From the NCBI GenBank assembly GCA_963815045.1, contig CAWFET010000002.1:186001-250000 (forward strand): 64,000 nt of DNA, written 5' to 3'. The notes below the pieces were generated by a model, which made no database searches, was not told the DNA's origin, and worked only from the letters and a program-made list of their open reading frames with translations. The translations under genes were made by a program, and so were the position numbers. Shown in pieces: positions 42,378 through 50,296 of the stretch. Origin of the DNA: DASUPK01 sp963815045 (GTDB lineage Bacteria; Actinomycetota; Thermoleophilia; Solirubrobacterales; 70-9). Position 1 is the stretch's first letter. Each line of letters opens with the position of its first letter.

Positions 42378-44747
42378 GTGCCGCTCTCAAACGTCTCCGG
42401 CTTCCCCCGAATCGGCCGCAATCGCGAGCTCAAGTTCGCGACCGAGGGCTACTGGCGTGGCGAGCGCTCCGCGGATGAGCTCGCGGCCACCGCGAAGACG
42501 ATCCGGGTTGAGAACTGGAAGCTGATGCAGGAGGCGGGGATCGACCTGATCCCCTCCAACGACTTCTCCTATTACGACCAGGTGCTCGACACGATCGCCC
42601 TGGTGGGCGCGGTCCCCGAGCGATACGGCTGGGCAGGAGGCCAGGTCGACCTGGACACCTATTTCGCGATGGCCCGGGGCCGGCAGAGCGACGACGTCGA
42701 CGTCACTGCGATGGAGATGACGAAGTGGTTCAACACCAACTACCACTACATCGTCCCCGAGCTCGGGCCCGAGACGAGGTTCTCGCTGTCGAGCTCCAAG
42801 CCCTTTGACGAGCACGCCGAGGCCATGGAGGAGGTCGGGATCGACACCGTGCCTGTGCTGATCGGCCCGGTCAGCTTCCTGATGCTCTCGAAGCCGTCCG
42901 ACGGCGTCGACGAGAGCTTCGACCCGCTTGGCCTGCTCGAGCCGCTGGTCGAGGTCTACGGCGAGGTGATCGAGAGGCTCGCCGAGCAGGGCGCCACCTG
43001 GGTCCAGCTCGACGAGCCCTGTTTCGTCGAGGACCGCGGCGAGCACGAGCTCGACGCGCTCCGCCTCGCCTACGAGGAGCTCTGCAAGGTGCATGAGCGG
43101 CCGCGCATCGTCGTGAAGACGTACTTCGATCATGTGGGCGACGCCTATGGCGTGCTGCGCGACCTGCCGATCGAGGGCGTCGGCCTGGACTTCACGGGCC
43201 GCGTCCACGGCGACGAGCTCGGGCCGGACGTACACGAGCACGGCGGCCGCCACAACGCCGAGTTCGTCGCGGAGCTCGGGGGGCTCGAAGATCAGTGGCT
43301 GTTCGCTGGGATCGTCGACGGGCGCAACGTCTGGATCAACCACCTCGAGCACTCGCTCGACGCGCTGGAGGGCCTGCGCGATCGCTGCGACCAGCTCGTC
43401 GTCTCGACCAGCTGCTCCCTTCTACATGTCCCAATCGACCTCGAAGCCGAGCCCGACGACGGCGACGCCGACCTGGATGCCGAGATGCGCTCCTGGATGG
43501 CCTTCGCCGTGCAGAAGGTCGGCGAGGTGGCGACCCTCTCCCGCGGTGTGGCCGGCGGGCGCGAGGCGATCGCGACAGAGCTGGACGAGAACGATCGCGC
43601 GCTCGACTCCCGCCGGGACTCTCATCGCACCCGGAATCCGGATGTCCGGGCGCGGGTCGAGGCGCTGACGGAGGCGGATGCGCGGCGCGACACCCCATTC
43701 GCTGACCGCAAGCAGCTCCAACAGCAGAAGCTCGGCCTGCCCACCCTGCCCGCGACGACGATCGGCTCCTTCCCCCAGACCGACGAGATCCGCGTCGCCC
43801 GCCGCCAGCTTCGCGAGGGTGGAATCGAGTTGGCCACCTACGAGGAGCGGATGCGTGCGGAGATCGACCGGGTGATCGGCTTCCAGGAGGAGATCGGCAT
43901 CGACGTGCTCGTCCACGGCGAGCCGGAGCGCAACGACATGGTCCAGTACTTCGCCGAGCAGATGCTCGGCTACGCCTTCACCGAGAACGCCTGGGTGCAG
44001 TCATACGGCTCGCGCTACGTGCGGCCGCCGATCATCTTCGGCGACATCAGCCGGGCCGGGCCGATGACGGTGGAGTGGATCGCCTACGCGCAGTCGAAGA
44101 CCGAGAAGCCGGTGAAGGGAATGCTCACCGGACCGGTCACGATGCTCGAGTGGTCGTTCGTCCGCGACGACCAACCCCGCTGCGAGACCTGCGAGCAGCT
44201 GGCCCTGGCGATTCGGGACGAGGTGGCCGATCTCGAGGAGGCCGGGATCCCGATCGTCCATGTCGATGAGCCCGCGATCCGGGAGGGCCTGCCGCTGCGC
44301 CGCGATCGCTGGGACGAGTACCTGCAATGGGCCGTCTACTCCTTCCGGCTCGCGACCGCGGGGGTCGCCGACGAGACCCAGGTCCACACCCACATGTGCT
44401 ACTCGGACTTCGGCGACATCATGGACCGCATTCAGGAGATGGACGCCGACGTCACCCTGATCGAGGCGGCCCGCTCGCGGATGGAGCTGCTCCATCACTG
44501 GGAGCGGACGGGCTTCACCCACGACATCGGCCCGGGCGTGTACGACATCCACTCTCCCAGGGTGCCGAGCACCGAGGAGATGGCGGAGCTGCTCGACGAG
44601 GCTGCTCGCGTGCTCCGGCCGGGGCAGCTCTGGGTCACCCCGGACTGTGGCCTGAAGACGCGGACCTGGGAAGAGGTGGAGCCGAGTCTCCGCAACATGG
44701 TCCAGGCTGCGAAGCAGCTGCGCGAGGCGCTTGTCCCAGCGTCGTAG
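42378..44747 (+). CDS. metE: Cobalamin-independent methionine synthase
   Basis: This 789-residue MetE starts at GTG 42378 (VPLSNVSGFPRIGRNRELK), matching the family N-terminus. The N-terminal barrel (about 1-400) and catalytic C-terminal barrel (LPATTIGSFPQTDEIR onward) are both complete. Zinc ligands are the His and Cys of QVHTHMCYSDFGD, a Glu further on and the Cys in WVTPDCGLKTRTW. It is an isozyme of MetH for growth without B12. The first open codon 36 nt upstream overlaps metH and is not needed. The following NTF2-like gene starts 2 nt after the stop. Confidence 0.93.
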   Translation: MPLSNVSGFPRIGRNRELKFATEGYWRGERSADELAATAKTIRVENWKLMQEAGIDLIPSNDFSYYDQVLDTIALVGAVPERYGWAGGQVDLDTYFAMARGRQSDDVDVTAMEMTKWFNTNYHYIVPELGPETRFSLSSSKPFDEHAEAMEEVGIDTVPVLIGPVSFLMLSKPSDGVDESFDPLGLLEPLVEVYGEVIERLAEQGATWVQLDEPCFVEDRGEHELDALRLAYEELCKVHERPRIVVKTYFDHVGDAYGVLRDLPIEGVGLDFTGRVHGDELGPDVHEHGGRHNAEFVAELGGLEDQWLFAGIVDGRNVWINHLEHSLDALEGLRDRCDQLVVSTSCSLLHVPIDLEAEPDDGDADLDAEMRSWMAFAVQKVGEVATLSRGVAGGREAIATELDENDRALDSRRDSHRTRNPDVRARVEALTEADARRDTPFADRKQLQQQKLGLPTLPATTIGSFPQTDEIRVARRQLREGGIELATYEERMRAEIDRVIGFQEEIGIDVLVHGEPERNDMVQYFAEQMLGYAFTENAWVQSYGSRYVRPPIIFGDISRAGPMTVEWIAYAQSKTEKPVKGMLTGPVTMLEWSFVRDDQPRCETCEQLALAIRDEVADLEEAGIPIVHVDEPAIREGLPLRRDRWDEYLQWAVYSFRLATAGVADETQVHTHMCYSDFGDIMDRIQEMDADVTLIEAARSRMELLHHWERTGFTHDIGPGVYDIHSPRVPSTEEMAELLDEAARVLRPGQLWVTPDCGLKTRTWEEVEPSLRNMVQAAKQLREALVPAS

Positions 44748-44749
44748 CG

Positions 44750-45154
44750 ATGTCGAAGGAGAACATCGAGATCGTCGCTCGCGGGTACGCCCTGTTCTCG
44801 GAGACCGGAGAGCTGATCGAGGAGCGCACCCACCCGGACTTCGTCTGGGACATGTCGACCTTCTCGGGCTGGCCGGAGCGGCAGGTCTATGCGGGAACCG
44901 ACGGAGCCCGGGAGTTCCTCGCCTCCTGGACCGAGCCGTGGGACGACTGGGAGCTCGAGCTGGAGGAGCTCATCGAGGCCGGGGATGACGAGGTCCTTGC
45001 GGTGGTGCGCCAGCACGGCACCTCCAAGACCACCGGTCTCGAGGTCGACATGCAGTTCGCCCAGCTCTGGACTCTTCGGGATGGGAAGTACACGCGGATG
45101 AGGATGTACGCGGATCTGGCCGAGGCGCGGCGAGCGGCGGGGCTGCCCGAGTAG
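44750..45154 (+). CDS. NTF2-like/SnoaL-like small protein
   Basis: This 134-residue protein begins SKENIEIVARGYALFSET, has HPDFVWDMSTFSGWPERQVY and ends in LWTLRDGKYTRMRMYADLAE, the cone-shaped NTF2/SnoaL fold very common in Thermoleophilia genomes. The fold covers ketosteroid-isomerase-like enzymes and ligand-binding proteins, so no reaction can be named. It starts 2 nt after metE and is probably co-transcribed, though no functional link is evident. Confidence 0.7.
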   Translation: MSKENIEIVARGYALFSETGELIEERTHPDFVWDMSTFSGWPERQVYAGTDGAREFLASWTEPWDDWELELEELIEAGDDEVLAVVRQHGTSKTTGLEVDMQFAQLWTLRDGKYTRMRMYADLAEARRAAGLPE

Positions 45155-45266
45155 CCCATCCGCAGGCTGCGGACGTTTCGCAATCTGTTAACGACTCTTT
45201 AGCGCCGTGTTAGCGGTTGCTCGCATACTTGTTCCTCACCAAGACTCGAATGAGAAGGGGAATGAC

Positions 45267-45578
45267 ATGGAAGCCAATGGAGTGCAGGGACTGCAGGTGG
45301 GTGGACGCGAGCCGAAGGCGCTGCTGATGAGCGATGGATCTCGGCTGGCCCTCGAGGACGATGGGCCCGGCGGGCGGGCCGACTGGATGCTGCTCGGCGA
45401 TGACGGCGCCGCCGAGAGTGAGCTGAGCGTCGCCGACGCAATCCGCGTCGCCGGCGATCGGCACGCCGACTACGTCCGCATCAGGACCCGCTCGGAGGTC
45501 GCCTGGCTGCGCCTGGTCTCGGAGTGGTTCGAGCAGGAGGCGCGCCGTCTCGACGGCGAGCTCTCCGCGGCGGGTTAG
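45267..45578 (+). CDS. Hypothetical acidic protein, 103 residues
   Basis: I do not recognise this family. The ATG at 45267 (MEANGVQGLQVGG) has GAAGGGG 7-9 nt upstream. The longer open frame starting in the promoter region is unlikely. The protein is acidic, with DGSRLALEDDGPGGRADWML, a middle LSVADAIRVAGDRHADY and a C-terminal helix RLVSEWFEQEARRLDGEL. No signal peptide or membrane segment is visible. Its stop codon overlaps that of the convergent aldehyde dehydrogenase. The 112-nt gap before it is AT-richer and probably holds its promoter (CATACT at 45224-45229 as -10). Confidence 0.6.
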   Translation: MEANGVQGLQVGGREPKALLMSDGSRLALEDDGPGGRADWMLLGDDGAAESELSVADAIRVAGDRHADYVRIRTRSEVAWLRLVSEWFEQEARRLDGELSAAG

Positions 45579-45587
45579 CCCCGCCGC
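45567..45587. terminator. Bidirectional terminator-like hairpin over two overlapping stop codons
   Basis: GCGGCGGG (45567-45574) and CCCGCCGC (45580-45587) form a perfect 8-bp stem with a 5-nt loop TTAGC. The loop itself carries both stop codons: TAG for the plus-strand gene and TAA for the minus-strand gene. No T-tract is present. Its place at the exact convergence point suggests a shared end signal. Confidence 0.5.
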
Positions 45588-47122
45588 TTGCCCAAGCGCC
45601 GGCGCCAGTCGCGGGCGGCGAAGAAGGTGCTGATCTTCCGCAGCTGCTGCCGGCGCTTCTCGGTGTAGGGGAAGTAGAGGGGCTCGCGGGTCTGGCCGAA
45701 GCGGCTGATCACGATCGACTCGGGACGGACGAACTTCTTGATCCCGTACTCGCCGTGGCGGAAGCCGATTCCCGAGTCCTTCCAGCCGCCCATTGGGACG
45801 TCGGAGGCCAGGAAGCCGACCAGCACGTCGTTCACGTTGGCGGTGCCCACTTCGAGCCGGCGGGCGACGGCCTCGGCTTCGCGCTTCGAGCCGAACACCG
45901 AGGCGGCCAGGCCGTAGCGGGTGTCGTTGGCGAGCCGGACGGCCTCGTCGGCGTCGCGGACCTTCATGATCCCGACGACGGGCCCGAAGGTCTCATCGCG
46001 CATCACCTTCATCGAGTGGTCGACCTCGGTGAGCACTGTGGGCGGGTACCAGTCGCCCGGGCCCTCGCCGCGCTGCCCGCCGGTGACGACGTTCGCGCCC
46101 GCGCTCCGAGCGTCCTCGACGTGGTCCTCGACGACCTGGGTCTGGGGCGGGAAGGTCATCGCGCCGATGTCCTTGCCGTGCTCGCGGCCGTCCATGCCCT
46201 GGTTGAGGTTGCGGACCTCCTGCGTGAAGCGCTCGACGAACTCGTCGTAGACGGGTTCCTCGACGTACAGGCGCTCGACCGAGATGCAGACCTGGCCGAC
46301 GTTGGCGAAGGCGCCCCAGGTGGCGGCGTTCGCCGCCCGCTCGACGTTGGCGCTCTTCAGGACGATCATCGGATCCTTGCCGCCGAGCTCGGCGCTCACC
46401 GGAGTCAGCGTCTCGGCGGCACGAGCGAGGACCTTCTTGGCGGTCCGGTCGGAGCCGGTGAACTGGACGAAGTCGACCTCGTCGACCAGTGCCGCGCCGG
46501 TCTCGCCCGTGCCGTTGACGACGTCGAAGACGTCGGGACCGCCGATCTCGCTCTTCCAGGCCTCGATGATCTCGATGACGCCGAGCGGCGTGATCTCGGA
46601 CGGCTTGATGACGACCGCGGCGCCGGCGATCAGCGCCGGGATCGCGTCGCCCAGTGAGAGGATCAGCGGGAAGTTCCAGGGGCTGATCACGCCCACCACG
46701 GGATACGGCCGGTACTGCACCTTGAGCTTCTTGATCTTCATCAGGGGCGAATGGGCGGGGACCTTCTCGTCGCCGATGAACTTGTGGCCCTTCTTGCCGT
46801 AGAAGTTGATGAGGTCCGTCAGGTACACGGACTCGCCGGCGGCCTCGCCGCGGACCTTGCCGGTCTCGCCCTGCATCGTGTCGGCGATCTCGTCCTGGTG
46901 GTCGAGGATCCAGTCGCGGAGCTTGTAGAGCCACTGCGCGCGGCCCTTGATCCCGAGCTCCTCCCATGCCGGCTGGTTGGCGCGGACGCGGGCGACGGTC
47001 TCCGCCACCTCGGCGGGCCCGTCCAGGGGCACATTGGCGATCGCCGATCCGTCGGCGGGGTTTGTGACCTCGAAGGTCTCGCTGGAGGTCCGAGCGCTTC
47101 CGTTGACGGTGTCGATGGCCAT
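45575..47122 (-). CDS. Aldehyde dehydrogenase (succinate-semialdehyde/medium-chain aldehyde type)
   Basis: This 515-residue ALDH has SPWNFPLILSLGDAIPALIA, FTGSDRTAKK, AELGGKDP with the catalytic Glu and GQVCISVERL with the catalytic Cys. A C-terminal tail beyond the usual end (EKRRQQLRKISTFFAARDW) is basic and partly hydrophobic, so membrane association is possible. The ATG at 47122 is preceded by GAGGAGAG. The open frame upstream is not coding. It is divergent from the PII gene across 187 nt. The substrate is unknown, and it is distinct from the two benzaldehyde-type enzymes in this window. Confidence 0.8.
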   Translation of the reverse strand: MAIDTVNGSARTSSETFEVTNPADGSAIANVPLDGPAEVAETVARVRANQPAWEELGIKGRAQWLYKLRDWILDHQDEIADTMQGETGKVRGEAAGESVYLTDLINFYGKKGHKFIGDEKVPAHSPLMKIKKLKVQYRPYPVVGVISPWNFPLILSLGDAIPALIAGAAVVIKPSEITPLGVIEIIEAWKSEIGGPDVFDVVNGTGETGAALVDEVDFVQFTGSDRTAKKVLARAAETLTPVSAELGGKDPMIVLKSANVERAANAATWGAFANVGQVCISVERLYVEEPVYDEFVERFTQEVRNLNQGMDGREHGKDIGAMTFPPQTQVVEDHVEDARSAGANVVTGGQRGEGPGDWYPPTVLTEVDHSMKVMRDETFGPVVGIMKVRDADEAVRLANDTRYGLAASVFGSKREAEAVARRLEVGTANVNDVLVGFLASDVPMGGWKDSGIGFRHGEYGIKKFVRPESIVISRFGQTREPLYFPYTEKRRQQLRKISTFFAARDWRRRLGKRRG

Positions 47123-47309
47123 GCGTCTCTCCTCGGTAGAGCGGCGGTGGGAGCGGACTCTAGCGCGGACTGGCTGCCCAGCCAGTCGCATCTCGACCGC
47201 TTGGAGCAACCCCTGCGCCCGATTTTCGACAGAAGGCCAAAGACTGCGTGCCTGGGCACGCCTACGGTGCAGATCGACAGCTGTCGCCGGCCTCCGGGGG
47301 GAGTCACCC

Positions 47310-47696
47310 GTGAAGAAGATCGAAGCGTTCATCCGCCATGAGGCGTTCGAGCCCATCCGCTCAGAGCTGCTCGACAAGGGGTTCCCGTCGCTCTCGATCT
47401 CCGAGGTCAAGGGCTCGGGCCGCCAGAAGGGGCTGGTCGAGGCCTACCGGGGCTCGACCCCGACGGTCTCCGTGCGGCCGAAGCTGAAGCTGGAGGTGGT
47501 GGTGGACGACCGGGACACGGGTGCGGTCGTGGAGACCGTCATCAGGCACGCCCGATCTGGCGAGATCGGCGACGGCAAGATCTTCGTCCTCCCGGTCGAG
47601 GAGGCCATTCGCATTCGCACCGGCGAGGAGGGCGAGGTGGTGCTCCAGGCCCACTCCGAGGAGGAGATCGCCGCCGGCGCGGCGCAGGACGAATGA
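47310..47696 (+). CDS. PII-family signal protein with atypical T-loop
   Basis: This 128-residue protein keeps the PII frame: KKIEAFIRHEAFEPIRSEL, the B-region GSGRQKGLVEAYRGS, KLKLEVVVDDRDTGAVVETV and a C-loop GDGKIFVLPVEEAIRIRTGE. In the T-loop the uridylylated Tyr51 of GlnB is replaced: the YRG is followed by STPTV, so Pro sits at that place. GTG 47310 has GGGGGGAG 6 nt upstream. No amtB or glnD is near. Instead it overlaps a PucR-type regulator by 4 nt. It may sense ATP/ADP and 2-oxoglutarate without covalent control. Confidence 0.8.
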   Translation: MKKIEAFIRHEAFEPIRSELLDKGFPSLSISEVKGSGRQKGLVEAYRGSTPTVSVRPKLKLEVVVDDRDTGAVVETVIRHARSGEIGDGKIFVLPVEEAIRIRTGEEGEVVLQAHSEEEIAAGAAQDE

Positions 47697-48862
47697 CGAT
47701 GCGCGAGCTCAGCACCCGGATGATCGAGGCCGTCCTCGACGGCGAAGGGCTGCAGGGTGTCGCCGAGCTCGCCGCCGCCGAGGCGGGCAGCCCGGTGGTC
47801 ATCGTGCTCCCGCCGCGCGGCCTCGCGGCGCGGGCGCCCGGCGGGGGCGAGCTCAACGGCCTGGCCGAGTACGCCAAGGCGCGCGTCGCCGAGACCGAGG
47901 CCACCACTCCCGATCCGATCGCCCTCGAGCGCACGATCGAGGCCGGCGGCAGCACCGTCGGGATCGTGCTGCTGCTCGAGGCCGACCGCGATGCCGGCGA
48001 CGAGACGGTTCTCGTCGATCGGGACGAGGTCCTCAGAGCGGCCGCCCTGGCGGCGCTCGCGGAGGTCGCCGTCGCCGATGCGCGCGAGGAGGCCGAGCGC
48101 AAGATGCGGGGCGGCCTGATCGAGGAGCTCCGCTCACGGGAGATCGACACGGGCGAGACGACCAGCAAGGCCGCGCGGCTCGGTTGCGATCTCGCCCGCG
48201 GAGCGATCGCGCTGGTGGCCGAGATCGAGTCAGCGAGCCCGAGCCATGCGACCGCCCTGGTCGAGGCCGAGTACGACGGATCGCTCGCCGAGCTTTCCGA
48301 CGGCCGGCTCTACGCGATCCTGCCCGCGCGGGGCGGCGACGACGCACCCGAGAAGACCCTCCAGGGCGCGGGCCGCATCGCCAACCGGCTCCGCAAGCAC
48401 GGGACCGTCGCCGTGTCCTCCTTCTATCCGGATCCGGGCGAGCTCCACCGTGCGATCAAGGAGGCCGAGCTGGTGCTCGACGTGATCACCCGCGAGCCCG
48501 AGATCGCCGAGGCCCTCGAGGAGGGGATCGCGGCGAGCGGCGTGTATCGCCTGCTGTTCAGGGCCCTGATCTCGGATCCCGACGAGGTCCGCAGCTTCTA
48601 TCGCGACACGGTCGAGCCGCTGGTTCGCTACGACGACCAGTACCGCTCGGACCTGCTCGGCACCCTCGAGGAGTACCTGGCGAGCGACTGCAACATGAAC
48701 GCGACCGCGCGGGCGATCTTCGCCCACCGTCACACGGTGGCCTACCGCCTCGACCGCGTGAAGGAGCTCACCGGCCTCGACCCGCAGATCTCCGAGGACC
48801 GCGAGCGGCTGGGCCTCGGCATCAAGGCGTACCGGATCCTTGCGCCGGCTCTGCCCCGCTAG
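47693..48862 (+). CDS. PucR/CdaR-type transcriptional regulator
   Basis: This 389-residue protein has a GAF-like N-terminal part (about 1-140, SPVVIVLPPRG, STVGIVLLLEAD), a GGDEF-related middle and the C-terminal PucR helix-turn-helix: LLGTLEEYLASDCNMNATAR, then HRHTVAYRLDRVKELTGLDP. Relatives control purine, sugar-acid or amino-acid use. Its ATG overlaps the PII stop by 4 nt, so the two are made together and may act together in nitrogen control. That partnership is my inference. Confidence 0.8.
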   Translation: MTMRELSTRMIEAVLDGEGLQGVAELAAAEAGSPVVIVLPPRGLAARAPGGGELNGLAEYAKARVAETEATTPDPIALERTIEAGGSTVGIVLLLEADRDAGDETVLVDRDEVLRAAALAALAEVAVADAREEAERKMRGGLIEELRSREIDTGETTSKAARLGCDLARGAIALVAEIESASPSHATALVEAEYDGSLAELSDGRLYAILPARGGDDAPEKTLQGAGRIANRLRKHGTVAVSSFYPDPGELHRAIKEAELVLDVITREPEIAEALEEGIAASGVYRLLFRALISDPDEVRSFYRDTVEPLVRYDDQYRSDLLGTLEEYLASDCNMNATARAIFAHRHTVAYRLDRVKELTGLDPQISEDRERLGLGIKAYRILAPALPR

Positions 48863-48901
48863 CGGCCATCAGGCCGCGGTCTGATGGCGAAGCCGTCGAT
48901 C

Positions 48902-48907
48902 TAGACT
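48902..48907 (+). promoter_or_regulatory. -10 box for leaderless propeller lipoprotein gene
   Basis: TAGACT (48902-48907) is followed by 6 nt and then the GTG at 48914, so the transcript should start at the start codon. No ribosome site is present. The hexamer is identical to those before cspA, mkl and the gene at 60628. The -35 is weak. Confidence 0.45.
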
Positions 48908-48913
48908 CGAAGA

Positions 48914-50296
48914 GTGCGGACGCGGCTGGTGGCAGGCACTGTTGGTACGGCGGCTCTGATCGTCGCGATCGGCTGCGGCTCGGGTGGCAAGCCGGACAGC
49001 TCGAGCGCGACGGTCACGCCCGCGGGCCACGCGAGCGCCGCGAAGAAGCACGGGCATTCCGCGAACTGGCCGACCTACCACGCGAACCTCGCCCGCACCG
49101 GCGTCGACACGACCTCTCCGGGCGTCTCCGGCTTTCACCGCACCTGGACCCAGCAGTTCGACGGGCAGGTCTACGCAGAGCCGCTCGCCCTCGGAAACAG
49201 GGTTTACGTCGCAACCGAGAACAACACCGTCTACGCGCTCAACGCGGCGACCGGCCAGGTGGCCTGGAAGCGCCACCTCGGCACGCCGGTCCAGGGATCG
49301 ACGCTGCCCTGCGGCAATATCGAGCCGGTCACCGGGATCACCGGTACGCCCGCGATCTCCGGGGGCACGATCTACGCGACCGCCTTCCTCAGCGGCTATC
49401 GCCATGTCCTCTTCGGTCTCAGGCTGCGCGGTGGGAAGGTGGCCCTGAAGCGGCCGATCGATGCGCCCGGATCGGACCCACGGGTCCATCAGCAGCGATC
49501 CGCCCTCTCGGTGTCGAGGGGCCGCGTGTACGTGCCGTTCGGTGGCCTGGCCGGCGACTGCGGCGACTACAAGGGCCGCGTCATGTCCGTCCGGACGCAC
49601 GGCAAGCCCGGGAAGCGGACCTTCACCGTCGGGGTCCACCGCGAGGGCGCCATCTGGGCCCCGTCGGGCGCGGCCATCGACCACTCCGGCTCCCTCTTCG
49701 TCGCGACCGGCAACGGCGACGAGACCAGCGGCTTCGACTTCGGGAACTCGGTGATCCGCCTCTCGCCGAAGCTCAGGCAGACCGGGTTCTACCGGGCGCC
49801 CAACTCGCCGCAGCTGAACCAGACCGACACGGACCTCGGCTCGGTCGGTCCGACCCTGCTCGGGGGCAACCGGATGTTCGTGATCGGCAAGGAGGGGCTC
49901 GGCCTGATTCTGTCCACGACCCACCTCGGCGGGACGGGGGGCGATCTCTTCAACCAGGCGATCTGCACCGGCGGCGGCGCCTTCGGAGGGCTCGCGTACC
50001 GGGCGCCATTGCTCTTCGTCCCCTGCACCGACGGCCTGCGCGCTCTGCGCATCAACGGCAACTCGTTCAGCCCGGTGTGGCATGCCGGCTCCTCGGCCGG
50101 CCCGCCGATCGTCGCGGGCGGCGTCGTCTGGACCATCGACAGCGACGCGACCCTGCACGGCTACGCGCCCGACAGCGGCGCCCCTGTCGCGAGCGTCGAC
50201 CTCGGTTCGGCCACCCATTTCCCGACCCCCGCGGCCGGCGGTGGGCGCCTGTTCGCTCCGGCGGACAGCCAGGTGATCGCCTTCGCCGGCGTCTAG
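48914..50296 (+). CDS. PQQ-like beta-propeller lipoprotein
   Basis: This 460-residue exported protein starts MRTRLVAGTVGTAALIVAIG with the lipobox Cys just after (GC at 20-21), then a Ser/Ala/His-rich linker and repeated propeller blades such as VYVATENNTVYALNAATGQ, GTIYATAFLSGYRH, SLFVATGNGDE and ALRINGNSF. The blades are of the PQQ/BamB type. A quinoprotein dehydrogenase or a structural propeller are both possible. I see no clear Trp-docking set or catalytic residues. It is convergent with two PQQ-type sugar dehydrogenase genes (4-nt stop overlap), hinting at a shared extracellular role. Confidence 0.7.
   Translation: MRTRLVAGTVGTAALIVAIGCGSGGKPDSSSATVTPAGHASAAKKHGHSANWPTYHANLARTGVDTTSPGVSGFHRTWTQQFDGQVYAEPLALGNRVYVATENNTVYALNAATGQVAWKRHLGTPVQGSTLPCGNIEPVTGITGTPAISGGTIYATAFLSGYRHVLFGLRLRGGKVALKRPIDAPGSDPRVHQQRSALSVSRGRVYVPFGGLAGDCGDYKGRVMSVRTHGKPGKRTFTVGVHREGAIWAPSGAAIDHSGSLFVATGNGDETSGFDFGNSVIRLSPKLRQTGFYRAPNSPQLNQTDTDLGSVGPTLLGGNRMFVIGKEGLGLILSTTHLGGTGGDLFNQAICTGGGAFGGLAYRAPLLFVPCTDGLRALRINGNSFSPVWHAGSSAGPPIVAGGVVWTIDSDATLHGYAPDSGAPVASVDLGSATHFPTPAAGGGRLFAPADSQVIAFAGV

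Noticed and set aside
38750..42433. Longer metH start 90 nt upstream
   Set aside because: It would run into the metE coding region and add a Pro/Ser-rich stretch without similarity to MetH. ATG 42343 matches the family start.
48869..50218. Minus-strand open frame opposite the propeller lipoprotein
   Set aside because: Its protein has no recognisable motif, while the plus strand has a lipobox and regular propeller blades.
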